From Actinomycetota bacterium (lineage in GTDB: Bacteria; Actinomycetota; Acidimicrobiia; Acidimicrobiales; MedAcidi-G1), in the NCBI GenBank assembly GCA_018673475.1, contig JABHCN010000005.1:1-61426 (forward strand): DNA of 61,426 nucleotides, written 5' to 3'. Below are positions 1-8,576 of the stretch, in pieces. How positions within the stretch are numbered: position 1 is the first letter of the stretch; every line of letters begins with the position of its first letter. The notes beneath the pieces were generated by a model, which saw only the letters and a program-made list of their open reading frames with translations, was not told the origin of the DNA and did no database searches. The translations under genes were made by a program, and so were the position numbers.

Positions 1-150
1 ATGCAGATACTGGGTGGTGCCGGTTACGTAACCGACCACCCTGTGGAACGTTGGCACCGTGATTCCAAGATCTACGACATCTTCGAGGGCACCGAGCAGA
101 TCCAGCAACTGGTGATCGCCCGTGCCCTGTCAGGTATGCGCATCGAGTAG
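1..150 (+). CDS. acyl-CoA dehydrogenase, C-terminal fragment (5' end outside window)
   Basis: The first 50 codons, ending in TAG at 148-150, are open in frame 1 and read as the C-terminus of an acyl-CoA dehydrogenase. The visible part has the family's G-G-x-G-Y stretch, a D[14 protein letters not shown] stretch holding the usual catalytic-region glutamate, and the closing V-I-A-R-A-L helix. The enzyme family oxidises acyl-CoA to 2-enoyl-CoA with FAD and passes electrons to ETF. The gene is cut by the window edge, so the ATG at base 1 is an internal methionine. Substrate cannot be told. A glutaryl-CoA or pimeloyl-CoA type enzyme would fit the neighbouring aromatic genes, but that is only context. 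Confidence 0.85.
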   Translation: MQILGGAGYVTDHPVERWHRDSKIYDIFEGTEQIQQLVIARALSGMRIE

Positions 151-170
151 TTGGCCCTGTTGAACCGGGC

Positions 171-839
171 CTAGTCGCGGCGTAGGGCCAGGGCCACGGC
201 CTCCGCCCGGCTGTGCACATCCAGGCGGGCCAGGATGTGTTGGATGTGGTTCCGGACGGTCGCCGGTGAGAGGACCAGCCTCTCGGCAATGGCGGCACCG
301 TTCAGCCCCTCGGTGAGAAGGTTCAACACCTCCCGCTCACGGTTTGTGAGCACGTCCAGGCGCCCGTCTTCAACACCTGTGGCGGGGCTCCAGTTCCTCA
401 GCCTCTCAACGATCACGCGTTCCAACTCGAGGGGAACTGCCACCTCCCTCACCAGGTGAACCAGACGGCACTGCTCCCGAAGTTCGGCTGGTGGGGTGAT
501 CGTCGAGGCACTCAACCACAGGGTTCCGCCGCCAGCAGAATGGCCAAGTACCTCTCTGGTCTCGATCACCTCGTCTGGCTCACCGACGGCCGCCGCCGGG
601 CAGCGACCGTCGCACACGGCATTGCCGCAGCGGTCCCGCCAGCAGAGGACCTCATGACAGGGCCGGCCCAGTACCTCGTCGGGGGAGTAGCCCAGCAGTT
701 CGGTCGCCGCCCCGTTCCAGGCGATGATGCTGAACTCACCGTCGATTGCGAGCATTGCATCGCCGGTCCGGCCGAGCACGTCGAGCAGGTCCGCGAGAAT
801 GCCAGCAACTCGCGGCTCGATGGCAGTCACGCTGGTCAT
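171..839 (-). CDS. PAS-domain LuxR-family response regulator with a cysteine cluster
   Basis: This 222-residue protein has an N-terminal PAS sensor fold (about 20-135, with the typical A-W-N-G-A-A-T-E-L-L-G-Y-S core) and a C-terminal LuxR/GerE helix-turn-helix (about 160-222, starting L-T-N-R-E-R-E-V-L). Five cysteines (61, 66, 71, 76, 80) sit in 20 residues of the PAS domain, suggesting a metal or Fe-S cluster or a redox switch. It is a soluble DNA-binding regulator without a receiver domain. It has its own promoter and follows the 3' end of the large minus-strand operon by 57 bases, so it is a plausible redox or oxygen-responsive regulator of that region. The signal and targets are inferred. 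Confidence 0.85.
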   Translation of the reverse strand: MTSVTAIEPRVAGILADLLDVLGRTGDAMLAIDGEFSIIAWNGAATELLGYSPDEVLGRPCHEVLCWRDRCGNAVCDGRCPAAAVGEPDEVIETREVLGHSAGGGTLWLSASTITPPAELREQCRLVHLVREVAVPLELERVIVERLRNWSPATGVEDGRLDVLTNREREVLNLLTEGLNGAAIAERLVLSPATVRNHIQHILARLDVHSRAEAVALALRRD

Positions 840-850
840 AGACGGGACCG

Positions 851-879
851 AATGTAGGTTGGGGCTCGGTTCCAGTCAA
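851..879 (-). promoter_or_regulatory. sigma70-type promoter of the PAS-LuxR gene
   Basis: On the minus strand TTGACT (874-879) is followed by a 17-base spacer and TACATT (851-856). The predicted start of transcription falls only a few bases before the ATG at 839, so the mRNA would have almost no leader. Confidence 0.6.
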
Positions 880-896
880 CGTCGGCGGGGGGAATG

Positions 897-1397
897 TCAG
901 GCCACTCCCTGACCCTTCAACATGGCGAGGATCCCACCGGCTGCCAGGATCCTGCACATTTCCTCGGGCAGTGGATCGGCCTCGAGTTCCAGCCCGCTGG
1001 AGACGTTGATGATCCGGCCCTCTCCAGGGTGGACCTGAATTTCGTCACCCTGAGTGAATGCAGCGTGGGCGTCGCGGCACACGAGTGCAGGAAGTCCCAC
1101 CGCGATGGCGTTGCGCATGAACAGCCGCGACAGGGACTCGGCGACAATGCAGGTCACCCCCAGCGCCCTGAGGTTCTCGGCAGCAGTCTCCCGGCTGGAA
1201 CCACAACCGAAGTTGCGGCCCGCCACGATCATGTCGCCGGGCCTCACCTCGGAGGCGAACTCCGGGACGACGGACTCCAGCACGTGGAGCTTCCTGACCT
1301 CGACCGGGTCGACGGCATAGGCACCCGGTGACAACACGTCGGTGCTGATGTCATGGTCGAGCCTCCAGGCTCGACCCTTCAGGATGTCATCGGCCAT
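897..1397 (-). CDS. LeuD-type small subunit of a hydro-lyase (isopropylmalate isomerase/homoaconitase/dimethylmaleate hydratase family)
   Basis: The 166-residue protein has the swivel-domain fold of the aconitase superfamily small subunit, with the signature G-R-N-F-G-C-G-S-S-R-E at about 60-70, where the S-S-R residues contact the substrate carboxylate. Its length matches the short LeuD/HacB/DmdB class. It overlaps the large-subunit gene by 11 bases, so the two should be co-translated and form the dehydratase heterodimer. No leuB or leuA2 lies beside it, and it sits at the end of an operon with ferredoxin oxidoreductases and CoA enzymes. The substrate is therefore uncertain: isopropylmalate, homocitrate, citrate-like or methyl-substituted malates are all possible. 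Confidence 0.85.
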   Translation of the reverse strand: MADDILKGRAWRLDHDISTDVLSPGAYAVDPVEVRKLHVLESVVPEFASEVRPGDMIVAGRNFGCGSSRETAAENLRALGVTCIVAESLSRLFMRNAIAVGLPALVCRDAHAAFTQGDEIQVHPGEGRIINVSSGLELEADPLPEEMCRILAAGGILAMLKGQGVA

Positions 1398-2655
1398 CGG
1401 GTGCCTCCAGGTGCCTGGGGTCGGTGATGTGCCCGGTCAGGGCCGATGCCGCCACCGTGGCGGGGGAGGCCAGGTAGATCTCGGCCTGGGCACTACCCAT
1501 GCGTCCGATGAAGTTTCGGTTGTGGGTACCGATGCAGCGCTCACCGGGTGCCAGCAACCCCCCGTGGCCACCGAAGCACGGACCGCAACCCGGCGCCAGA
1601 ATCGAGGCACCAGCCTCCACGAGCGATGCTGCAACCCCCGTCTCCAGTGCCTCACCCAGGACGGCCTGTGATGCGGGGGCAACCAGCAGGCGAACCCCGT
1701 CAGCAATGTGTTTCCCGGCCAGGACCTCGGCTGCGGCCCGCAGGTCCTCGATCCGCCCGTTCGTGCAGGAACCGATGAAGGCCTGATTGATGGTGATGCC
1801 CTCGACCTCGACTACCGGGCTGACCCTGTCGACCTCGTGGGGAAGTGCAACCTGTGGCTCGAGGTCGGAGAGCGCAATTTCGTGGACGGCCTCGTAGGTG
1901 GCGTCAGGGTCCGGCTGGAAGGGTTCGGTGCCTGCACCTCCGTGGTCCCGCAGGTAGGCGTCGGTGACCTCGTCGGCTGCGAACAGGCCAAACTTGGCCC
2001 CCATCTCGAGCGCCATGTTGGAGACGGTGAGTCGGCTGGACATGTCGGCTCCAGCCACCGCCGGGCCGGCAAACTCCATCGCCCGGTACTGGGCACCGTC
2101 CGACCCGAATCGGCCAGCCAGGTGCAGGATCACGTCCTTCCAGGAGACACCGGACATCAGTTGGCCGGTCATCTCGAAGCGGATGGTCTCCGGTACCCGG
2201 AACCAGAGCCTCCCCGTCGCCAGTGCGTAGACCATGTCGGAGGTACCGATGCCCGTTCCTCCGGCACCGAGGGCCCCGTAGGTGGTCGTGTGGGAGTCGG
2301 TTCCCACGACCAGCTCACCCGGTCGGATGTGGCCCTGTTCGGGAAGCAGTTGGTGGCAGATTCCGCGGCCGGCGTCGTAGAAGGCTCCGATACCGAGCCT
2401 TGCGACGTGCTCCCGGATCTTCTGGTGGAGTTCCGCAGCAGCGGTCGAAGGGGCTGGTACCAGGTGGTCGATGACTACCACGGTCCGATCTGGATCCGAC
2501 ACCCTGTCCACGCCGACCTCGCGGAGCAGGTCGAACACCTGTGCGGCGAAGATGTCGTGCAGGAGGGCCAGGTCGACCTCGGCCATGACGAACTCCCCGG
2601 CGGCCACCTGGTCCCGTCCGGCAGCGCGGGCAAGGATGCGCTCGGCGAGGTTCAT
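1387..2655 (-). CDS. LeuC-type large subunit of a hydro-lyase (4Fe-4S aconitase family)
   Basis: This is the catalytic partner (422 aa) of the downstream LeuD-like protein. The three cluster cysteines are visible in F-I-G-S-C-T-N-G-R and in the C-x-x-C of A-P-G-C-G-P-C-F-G-G. The H-T-T-T-Y-G-A-L-G stretch is also typical. The short length is that of the archaeal-type IPMI/homoaconitase/dimethylmaleate hydratase group rather than full-length aconitase. I chose the ATG at 2655 because the longer frame to 2706 would overlap the SDR gene and adds only low-complexity residues. It reversibly dehydrates and rehydrates a hydroxy-di- or tricarboxylic acid in the cytoplasm. The exact substrate is not decided by the sequence. 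Confidence 0.85.
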   Translation of the reverse strand: MNLAERILARAAGRDQVAAGEFVMAEVDLALLHDIFAAQVFDLLREVGVDRVSDPDRTVVVIDHLVPAPSTAAAELHQKIREHVARLGIGAFYDAGRGICHQLLPEQGHIRPGELVVGTDSHTTTYGALGAGGTGIGTSDMVYALATGRLWFRVPETIRFEMTGQLMSGVSWKDVILHLAGRFGSDGAQYRAMEFAGPAVAGADMSSRLTVSNMALEMGAKFGLFAADEVTDAYLRDHGGAGTEPFQPDPDATYEAVHEIALSDLEPQVALPHEVDRVSPVVEVEGITINQAFIGSCTNGRIEDLRAAAEVLAGKHIADGVRLLVAPASQAVLGEALETGVAASLVEAGASILAPGCGPCFGGHGGLLAPGERCIGTHNRNFIGRMGSAQAEIYLASPATVAASALTGHITDPRHLEAPDGR

Positions 2656-2677
2656 ACCCACGGTGCCGCACCCACCC

Positions 2678-3424
2678 TCATCCGGCTCCCAGACTCCGAC
2701 CGCCACACACGTAGAGCGTCTGGCCGGTCACGTAGGAGGACTCGTCGGATGCCAGGAACAGTGCAGCGTTGCCGATGTCCTCGGGCGTGCCTATGCGTCG
2801 GGCCGGAATGGTCTTAATCAGGCGCTCCTGTACATCCTCCTTGAGCCCCCGGAACAGAGATGTGTCGACGAGTGCAGGGGCGATGCAGTTGGCGGTAATC
2901 CCGTAGCGGGCCATCTCCAGGGCGAGTGAGCGGGTCAGGCTCACGACGGCTCCCTTGGAGGCCGCATAGTTGGTCTGTCCGGGTCCACCCAGCCATGCAC
3001 GTGACGTGATGTTCACGATCCGACCTGATTCCTGTTCCATCATGTGGGGGGCCACCGCCCGGCAGCACAGGAACTGCGACTTCAGGTTCACCTCTATCAC
3101 TGCGTCCCAGTCCTCCTCCTTCATCTTCGCCAGGTAGCCGTCCCTGGCGATGCCGACGTTGTTCACGAGGATGTCGACCCGGCCGTACGTGTCGAGTGCG
3201 GCATCCACGAGGCTCTCGGCACCCTCGGCAGTAGCGACGTTGGCGGTATGGCCGGTGGCCTCTAGTCCGGCAGCCACGAGGTCGGCTGCCACAGCGTCGA
3301 TCTTCTCCGGGCCGAGGTCGTTCAGCACGATCTTCGCCCCGGCTGCGGCGAGCACCCTTGCGATGCCCTCACCGATGCCCTGACCCGAGCCTGTGACTAT
3401 TGCAACCCTGTCCAAAACACCCAT
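2678..3424 (-). CDS. SDR-family 3-hydroxyacyl-CoA/3-oxoacyl reductase (FabG-like)
   Basis: A 248-residue short-chain dehydrogenase with the nucleotide-binding T-G-S-G-Q-G-I-G at about 12-19, the N-N-V-G motif near 89, catalytic serine in N-I-T-S, and the catalytic Y-A-A-S-K pair near 152-156. An AGGAGG ribosome site lies 8 bases before the ATG at 3424. The family interconverts 3-hydroxyacyl and 3-oxoacyl thioesters (or other alcohols) with NAD(P). In this operon the most attractive job is oxidation of 3-hydroxypimeloyl-CoA to 3-oxopimeloyl-CoA, the step after ring opening, ahead of the thiolase at 13285. That assignment is from context only. Confidence 0.85.
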   Translation of the reverse strand: MGVLDRVAIVTGSGQGIGEGIARVLAAAGAKIVLNDLGPEKIDAVAADLVAAGLEATGHTANVATAEGAESLVDAALDTYGRVDILVNNVGIARDGYLAKMKEEDWDAVIEVNLKSQFLCCRAVAPHMMEQESGRIVNITSRAWLGGPGQTNYAASKGAVVSLTRSLALEMARYGITANCIAPALVDTSLFRGLKEDVQERLIKTIPARRIGTPEDIGNAALFLASDESSYVTGQTLYVCGGRSLGAG

Positions 3425-3446
3425 GACTGTTACCTCCTGGTCGGTA

Positions 3447-4259
3447 TCAACGTCCCTTGAACTCGGGTGGTCGCTTCTCTATGAAGGCCTGGATCCCCTC
3501 ATCCCGGTCCTCGCTGGCACGCAGAACGGCATGGCTCGTCGCCTCCAGTTCCAGGCCGGTTTCGAGGTCGGTCTCGCTGGCCCGGTTGACGAGTGCCTTT
3601 ACCCGATCGTGGGAGAGTGGGGCGCGACCGGCGATCCGTGCGGCCAGCGTCATCGCCTCCTCCATGAGATCACCGTCAGGCACCACGCGGTTGACGAGGC
3701 CCATGCGCAGGGCATCTGTGGCGCTGACATGGTCGGCGGTGAACATGAGTTCCTTGGTGAAGGCGGGTCCTATCAGCCGGGTGGCCCGCTGTGTTCCACC
3801 GGCACCGGGCAGGCTTCCCACCTTGGCTTCGGGGAATCCCAGGCGGGCCCCCTCAGTCGCCACCCGGATGTCGCCGGCAAGGGCCAGTTCCAGACCTCCG
3901 CCCAGGGCGTAGCCGCGGATAGCGATGATGACCGGCAGGTGGAGGTCCTCCAGACGACCGAACACGTCTCGTACGAGGATGCCCAGTGGATCATGGATCA
4001 GGCCGGCCTCGAACTCTCTGCCCCGACTCTTGAGGTCGGCACCAACGCAGAAGGCCTTCTCTCCTGCCCCGGTCACGATGAGCACCCGCGTTTCCGGGTC
4101 GGCCTCGACGTCGTCGAGGATGTGGGACATCGTCTCCAGCATCGCCACGGTCATCGAGTTGAGGGCTTCTGGTCGGTTCAGGGTGAGGATCCCGACCGCA
4201 CCGTCTCTCTCGTAGAGCACCGTTTCACCTTCATCAACAGTTGCCTGGTCGTCGGTCAC
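3447..4259 (-). CDS. enoyl-CoA hydratase/isomerase (crotonase family)
   Basis: A 270-residue crotonase-fold enzyme. Both acid/base glutamates of true hydratases appear conserved, in G-G-G-L-E-L-A-L-A and in [17 protein letters not shown]. The oxyanion-hole region F-C-V-G-A-D-L-K is also present. It starts with GTG at 4259, overlapping the stop of the CoA-transferase gene (GTGA), so the two are translationally coupled. It probably hydrates a 2-enoyl-CoA in beta-oxidation of a dicarboxylyl- or aryl-acyl-CoA. It is distinct from the ring-specific hydratase Dch at 21621. Confidence 0.85.
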   Translation of the reverse strand: MTDDQATVDEGETVLYERDGAVGILTLNRPEALNSMTVAMLETMSHILDDVEADPETRVLIVTGAGEKAFCVGADLKSRGREFEAGLIHDPLGILVRDVFGRLEDLHLPVIIAIRGYALGGGLELALAGDIRVATEGARLGFPEAKVGSLPGAGGTQRATRLIGPAFTKELMFTADHVSATDALRMGLVNRVVPDGDLMEEAMTLAARIAGRAPLSHDRVKALVNRASETDLETGLELEATSHAVLRASEDRDEGIQAFIEKRPPEFKGR

Positions 4260-5494
4260 CGTTGTCTCCTCTTCTGGACTGGTTCGTTTTCGTGGCTATC
4301 GCCCAATACCCCGTTTCGGAGCAGTTCTGAGACCTCGGATTCTGCGAAGCCGTTCTCGGCCAGGATCGCCTCTGTGTGTTCACCGGGGATCGGGGGCGGT
4401 GGTCCTGTGAAATCACACGGTGTCTGCGAGAGTCGACCGGGGAACACCGGGGCACGGACATCTCCCACAGCAGGGTGTTGCACGGTGACCAACGAGTCCC
4501 CCTGGGAAACGTGTTCCTCAGCCACCAGTTCCGGGTATGTGAGGAGTGGGCCGCAGATGACATCGACGTCGTCAAGAGCGACGGTCCACTCGGCGGTGGT
4601 CCTGGTGCGAAACAGCGGTTCCAGGACATCGCGAAGTTCCGGCCTTGCCCGGACGCGCTTCTCGTTGGTGTCAAAGCGCGGATCTGTCGCCAGCTCCGGT
4701 TGGCCCAGTGCTCGACAGAGGGCTGGCCACCGGGTCGGCGTATAGGCAGCGACCATCAGCTGGCCGTCGCTGGTGGCGAACGCCTCATTCGGCGCCGCGT
4801 ACGGTGCGGCACTACCCAGCCGCGTGGGGGCCTGTCCGTCGGCCAGGAACATGGAGAGGGGGATGACCTGGTAGGTGAGGAGGGAGTCCAGAAGGGACAC
4901 GTCGACCCGTTGTCCCTGACCGGTCCTCTCCCGCGAGAACAGGGCCGCCAGGATTGACTGCGATGCGAACACACCCCCGGCCATGTCGGCTGCGGGTACG
5001 CCGACCTTCACCGGTGGACCATCGGCGGTTCCGGTGACGCTCATGATCCCGCCCATTGCCTGTGCCACGCCGTCGACTCCGGGCCGGTCCCGCCAGGGGC
5101 CGGTCTGGCCAAAGGCAGAGATGGCCGCGTAGATGAGGCGTGGATTGCGTGCCGCCATCGCCTCGTAGCCGGTGCCGAGCCTGTCAGCCACGCCGGGGCG
5201 GAAGCTCTCAAGAGCAATGTCGCAGCGCTCGGCCAGCCGGAGGATGACTTCGGGTCCGTCCGGCTTCTTCAGATCGACGACGATGCTGCGTTTGTTGCGG
5301 TTCATTCCGAGGAAGGCGGCGGCAACGCCCTCGACGAACGGCGGACCCAGGCCCCGTCCCCATTCGCCTCCCGGTGGTTCCACCTTGATGACATCGGCAC
5401 CCAGGTCGCCCAGGTACATCGAACAGGTCGGCCCGGCTGCTCCCTGTGAGAGGTCCAGCACGGTGATGTTCTCAAGGGGCCCACCCATTCTCAT
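4256..5494 (-). CDS. family III CoA-transferase (CaiB/BaiF type)
   Basis: The 412-residue protein shows the CaiB/BaiF pattern: [11 protein letters not shown] near the N-terminus, [13 protein letters not shown], the [12 protein letters not shown] block, and the aspartate of [13 protein letters not shown], which aligns with the family's nucleophile. The family moves CoA between acids without ATP and includes transferases for benzylsuccinate, phenyllactate and other aryl acids. The frame is open to 5623, but the ATG at 5494 overlaps the TetR stop as ATGA and begins directly at the conserved domain. It could activate the aromatic acid that feeds the neighbouring benzoyl-CoA route. Its substrate pair is unknown. 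Confidence 0.85.
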   Translation of the reverse strand: MRMGGPLENITVLDLSQGAAGPTCSMYLGDLGADVIKVEPPGGEWGRGLGPPFVEGVAAAFLGMNRNKRSIVVDLKKPDGPEVILRLAERCDIALESFRPGVADRLGTGYEAMAARNPRLIYAAISAFGQTGPWRDRPGVDGVAQAMGGIMSVTGTADGPPVKVGVPAADMAGGVFASQSILAALFSRERTGQGQRVDVSLLDSLLTYQVIPLSMFLADGQAPTRLGSAAPYAAPNEAFATSDGQLMVAAYTPTRWPALCRALGQPELATDPRFDTNEKRVRARPELRDVLEPLFRTRTTAEWTVALDDVDVICGPLLTYPELVAEEHVSQGDSLVTVQHPAVGDVRAPVFPGRLSQTPCDFTGPPPPIPGEHTEAILAENGFAESEVSELLRNGVLGDSHENEPVQKRRQR

Positions 5495-6096
5495 CCCGCC
5501 CCACCCATGGTTGTCTCGGGTCCACTGGTGACTCCACGGACAGCGAGGTCGGCGAACTGGGTGGCGATCTCGTCGGGGGTCAGGTCGCCGTCCGGCTGGT
5601 ACCAGCGAACCGCCGAGTTGCACATGCCCAGCACCGCCTTCACGGTGAGGCTGATGTCCCGGTCCAGGAAGTCGCCCGATGCGATTCCCTCCTCGAACAT
5701 GTTCCTGAAGATGAACTCGTAGCGGTCGCGCCGCGCTACATGGGCGGCCATGAATTCCGGTGCCAGATACCGACCCTCCTCCATGAAACAGGCCTGGGCA
5801 TCCTGGTCGCGAATCCCCTCGAGGGTGTGTTGGTGGATCGCCCGGTGGAGCCGTTCCACCACCGGTAGGTCGGATTCGGCCACCTCACGCAGCAGGGGGG
5901 TGACCCGGTTCACCGTCAGGTCGATGATCTCAGAGAGCAGGGACTGCTTGGAGGGGAAGTGGTGGTAGAGGCTGGACTTGGTGACGCCCACCGCGGCTGC
6001 AAGGTCTGCCATGCTGGTGCCGTTGAACCCCCTCTGGTTGAACAGGGCTGCGGCAACCTGGCGGATGTGATCCCTGGTGGTTGGAGGGCTGGTCAT
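5491..6096 (-). CDS. TetR-family transcriptional regulator
   Basis: A 201-residue regulator with an N-terminal TetR helix-turn-helix at about 8-55 (G-T-S-M-A-D-L-A-A-A-V-G-V-T-K-S-S-L-Y-H-H-F) and a ligand-binding helical C-terminal domain. The open frame extends far upstream, but the ATG at 6096 overlaps the stop of the gamma-subunit gene as ATGA and gives the normal length. It lies inside the operon of oxidoreductases and CoA enzymes. A natural reading is that it senses an acyl-CoA intermediate and represses this operon and perhaps the divergent one. The palindrome at 12741-12760 is a candidate site. This is inference. Confidence 0.9.
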   Translation of the reverse strand: MTSPPTTRDHIRQVAAALFNQRGFNGTSMADLAAAVGVTKSSLYHHFPSKQSLLSEIIDLTVNRVTPLLREVAESDLPVVERLHRAIHQHTLEGIRDQDAQACFMEEGRYLAPEFMAAHVARRDRYEFIFRNMFEEGIASGDFLDRDISLTVKAVLGMCNSAVRWYQPDGDLTPDEIATQFADLAVRGVTSGPETTMGGAG

Positions 6097-6629
6097 CCCA
6101 CGCCGCCCGTGACGAGTCGGGCACCGGCCCGCAGTGCCTTCAGGTTCATGTCCAGATGTCGGGACGGGACCCTGTCGGCCACTGCCCGATCCAAGGCATC
6201 TGCCTCTACCGCTCCGGTTAGGGCCTGAAGTACCCCCAGGGCCACAACCCCACTGACCAGGTGACCGCCGCTGATGGAACGGGCGGTGTCGACGATCGGG
6301 AACTGGTGGTCTCTGACACCCAGGCTGGTCGGGGCACAACGGCTGTCGGCCACCAGGCGGCCGTGTTCCATCAGTTCGGGGTGGTACCTGGAGCAGGCCT
6401 CGCCGCTGAGGGCCACGAGGAGGTCGATCTGTTCGGCCAACGGATAGCCGATCTGCTCGGTGGCGATTACCACATCGGAGCGACTGGCGCCCCCACGGGA
6501 CTGGGGTCCGTAGACCTGGCTGTGGATGGCCTCGGATCCGGACAGGATCGCTGCCTCTGCCAGGATCCGGCCGGCCGTGACCACCCCCTGGCCACCGGCG
6601 CCGGCGATACGGAACTCGCTACGACCCAT
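6093..6629 (-). CDS. korC: 2-oxoacid:ferredoxin oxidoreductase, gamma subunit
   Basis: The 178-residue protein has the gamma-domain pattern I-A-G-A-G-G-Q-G-V-V-T-A-G-R-I-L near the N-terminus and the S-Q-V-Y-G-P-Q-S-R-G-G-A-S-R-S-D motif. Both are diagnostic for the gamma chain of pyruvate, 2-oxoglutarate and related ferredoxin oxidoreductases. The ATG at 6629 overlaps the beta-subunit stop by 11 bases. With the alpha and beta chains encoded just upstream it forms a CoA- and TPP-dependent enzyme that converts a 2-oxoacid to acyl-CoA plus CO2 and reduces ferredoxin. Its specificity (2-oxoglutarate is the usual partner of this subunit layout) is not proven. Confidence 0.88.
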   Translation of the reverse strand: MGRSEFRIAGAGGQGVVTAGRILAEAAILSGSEAIHSQVYGPQSRGGASRSDVVIATEQIGYPLAEQIDLLVALSGEACSRYHPELMEHGRLVADSRCAPTSLGVRDHQFPIVDTARSISGGHLVSGVVALGVLQALTGAVEADALDRAVADRVPSRHLDMNLKALRAGARLVTGGVG

Positions 6630-7443
6630 TGCAGTCGTCTCCGCGGATTCCGGCGAATACGGGTCGCTCCTCACAGTGGAGGATCCCCGTTGTGATTCCC
6701 GGCGGTGGGATTGAGGAGGGTACGTGGTTGACGAACTTTTTGGAGGACAGGGGGCCGGTCACGTTCTGGTCGCGGCCGGCCATCCAGGTGAGCATGTCAG
6801 CGCCACCGCCGACCTTGTTGTAGCGCCCGTAGTACTCGGGGCAGTCGCTGATCACCTCAATGAACGAGAAGCCACGGTGTTTCATGCCTTCGACCATGAC
6901 CTTGGTCATCTCCATAGGTGTGGCGGCCAGCACCCGGGCCACAAAGGATGCTCCGGCACCGAGGAGCAACCGGCAGGCATCGAAGTCGGGTTCGCTGTTT
7001 CCGGCTGGCGTGGTGGAGGCCACCGCCCCGGCGGGGGTTGTAGGGGCAGCCTGGCCGCCGGTCATCCCGTAGATCGAGTTGTTGAGCAGTAGGACGGTTA
7101 TGTCTATGTTCCTGCGGGCTGCGTGGATCAGGTGATTGCCGCCGATGGCCAGGCCGTCTCCATCGCCGGTTATCACGACGACCTCCAGGTCGGGGCGGGC
7201 CAACTTCAGGCCGGTGGCAAAGGCGGGTGCCCTTCCATGCGTCCCATGCAGGGTGCAGAAGTCCACGTAGCCGACCAGGCGACTGCTGCAGCCGATGCCG
7301 GCGACCATTGCAAGCTTGTCGGGGTCTATCCCCTGTTGGTCCACGGCCTCCAGGAACGACCTCAATACGATGCCGTGGGCACATCCGGGACACAGGACAT
7401 GCGGCATCGCCCACTCACGGAGATGGTCCCTCACATCGGTCAC
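6619..7443 (-). CDS. korB: 2-oxoacid:ferredoxin oxidoreductase, beta subunit (TPP-binding)
   Basis: A 274-residue beta chain carrying the thiamine diphosphate motif G-D-G-D-G-L-A-I-G-G-N-H near 93-104 and the following L-L-L-N-N-S-I-Y-G-M-T-G-G-Q. Cysteines in C-P-G-C-A-H-G, G-I-G-C-S-S-R and S-D-C-P-E-Y-Y-G are those that hold the proximal [4Fe-4S] cluster in KorB/VorB proteins. It overlaps the alpha-subunit gene by four bases. In Thauera an enzyme of this type supplies reduced ferredoxin to benzoyl-CoA reductase. The same role here is a reasonable inference from the neighbouring pathway. Confidence 0.9.
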   Translation of the reverse strand: MTDVRDHLREWAMPHVLCPGCAHGIVLRSFLEAVDQQGIDPDKLAMVAGIGCSSRLVGYVDFCTLHGTHGRAPAFATGLKLARPDLEVVVITGDGDGLAIGGNHLIHAARRNIDITVLLLNNSIYGMTGGQAAPTTPAGAVASTTPAGNSEPDFDACRLLLGAGASFVARVLAATPMEMTKVMVEGMKHRGFSFIEVISDCPEYYGRYNKVGGGADMLTWMAGRDQNVTGPLSSKKFVNHVPSSIPPPGITTGILHCEERPVFAGIRGDDCNGS

Positions 7444-8576
7444 GTTCTGGCTCCTGCAGGGTCGGGCAGCGCGGCGATGAGGTCGGCCGGTGTGATCGGT
7501 TCACCGTCTGCACGCAGGTGGCCGATGACCTCGGTCGTGCCGGCCACCGCCCGTTCCACCTCGCCGATGAGCTGACCAAGGTTCATCTCGGCAACGAGCA
7601 GCGTGTCGATACCGGCTGCCACATCGGCGACCTGCGCGTAGGGGAAGGGCCAGAGCGTGAGTGGGCGGATCAGGCCGACCTTCATGCCGGCCCGGCGGGC
7701 CCTCAGGACCGCCTCCCGGGCGGACCGCCCTACGATCCCGTAGGCGAAGATGGCCACTTCGGCATCGTCCAGCATGAATTCCTCGACGGCGCTGATCTCG
7801 TCTTGATGGTCGTAGACCTTGTCATGGATCCGGGTTATGAGGGCCTCGGTGTCTCCCGGGTCGGTGGTTGGAAAGCCGTGTTCATTGTGGGTCAGCCCGG
7901 TCACATGGAACCGGTAGCCGTCTCCGAAGGCCACCATGGGGGGTACACCGTTGGCGGCCGGAGCCTTGGGTTGGTAGGTGGATGGGTTGCCGTTGGGCCG
8001 CGACCGGTCGACGATGTCCACCCGGTCCGGCAACACGACGCTCTCTCGGGTATGTCCGATGATCTCGTCGTAGATGAGGATGACGGGGGTGCGGAAGCGC
8101 TCGGCCAGATTGAAGGCCTTCACCGTAAGGTCAAAGACCTCACCTACCGATGAGGGGGCCAACACGATTGCGGGATGGTCGCCGTGGGTACCCCAGCGTG
8201 CCTGCATGATGTCGCCCTGGGAGGGTGATGTGGGGAGTCCCGTGCTGGGGCCACCCCTCATCACGTCAACGATCACGCACGGGACCTCGGCCATTGTGGC
8301 GAATCCGATGTGTTCCTGCATCAGGGAGAAACCCGGGCCGCTGGTGGCCGTCATCGCCTTTGATCCGGCCAGGGAGGCTCCGATGACGGTTGCGAGCGAG
8401 GCGATCTCATCCTCCATCTGGATGAACACGCCGCCGGCGTCAGGCAGGCGCCGGACCATGATCTCGGCGATCTCCGATGAGGGTGTGATGGGGTAGCCCG
8501 CGTAGAAGTTGCATCCGGCTGCCAGTGCCCCTCGGACGCAGGCCTCGTTGCCCTGGACCAGCTTCGCCCCGCTCAT
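7440..8576 (-). CDS. korA: 2-oxoacid:ferredoxin oxidoreductase, alpha subunit
   Basis: The 378-residue alpha chain begins with the pyrimidine-domain signature G-N-E-A-C-V-R-G-A-L-A-A-G-C followed by Y-A-G-Y-P-I-T-P-S-S-E-I. It also has the conserved M-E-D-E-I-A-S and T-S-G-P-G-F-S-L-M-Q-E stretches. The length fits KorA/VorB-type alpha chains that lack a fused gamma domain. Four-base overlaps on both sides bind it to IorB and KorB in one transcript. It pairs with KorB to form the active site that decarboxylates the 2-oxoacid. Confidence 0.9.
   Translation of the reverse strand: MSGAKLVQGNEACVRGALAAGCNFYAGYPITPSSEIAEIMVRRLPDAGGVFIQMEDEIASLATVIGASLAGSKAMTATSGPGFSLMQEHIGFATMAEVPCVIVDVMRGGPSTGLPTSPSQGDIMQARWGTHGDHPAIVLAPSSVGEVFDLTVKAFNLAERFRTPVILIYDEIIGHTRESVVLPDRVDIVDRSRPNGNPSTYQPKAPAANGVPPMVAFGDGYRFHVTGLTHNEHGFPTTDPGDTEALITRIHDKVYDHQDEISAVEEFMLDDAEVAIFAYGIVGRSAREAVLRARRAGMKVGLIRPLTLWPFPYAQVADVAAGIDTLLVAEMNLGQLIGEVERAVAGTTEVIGHLRADGEPITPADLIAALPDPAGART

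Noticed and set aside
897-2655. Plain leucine biosynthesis leuCD
   Set aside because: No leuB and no biosynthetic LeuA with a regulatory domain. The operon partners are ferredoxin and CoA enzymes. I left the substrate open rather than naming it leuCD.
1708-2817. 369-codon plus-strand open frame over the LeuC-like gene
   Set aside because: It is antisense to a well-conserved gene, has no family features and is the kind of long empty frame common in high-GC DNA.
3393-4745. 450-codon plus-strand open frame over the enoyl-CoA hydratase and CoA-transferase
   Set aside because: Shadow frame spanning two recognised minus-strand genes, with no motifs.
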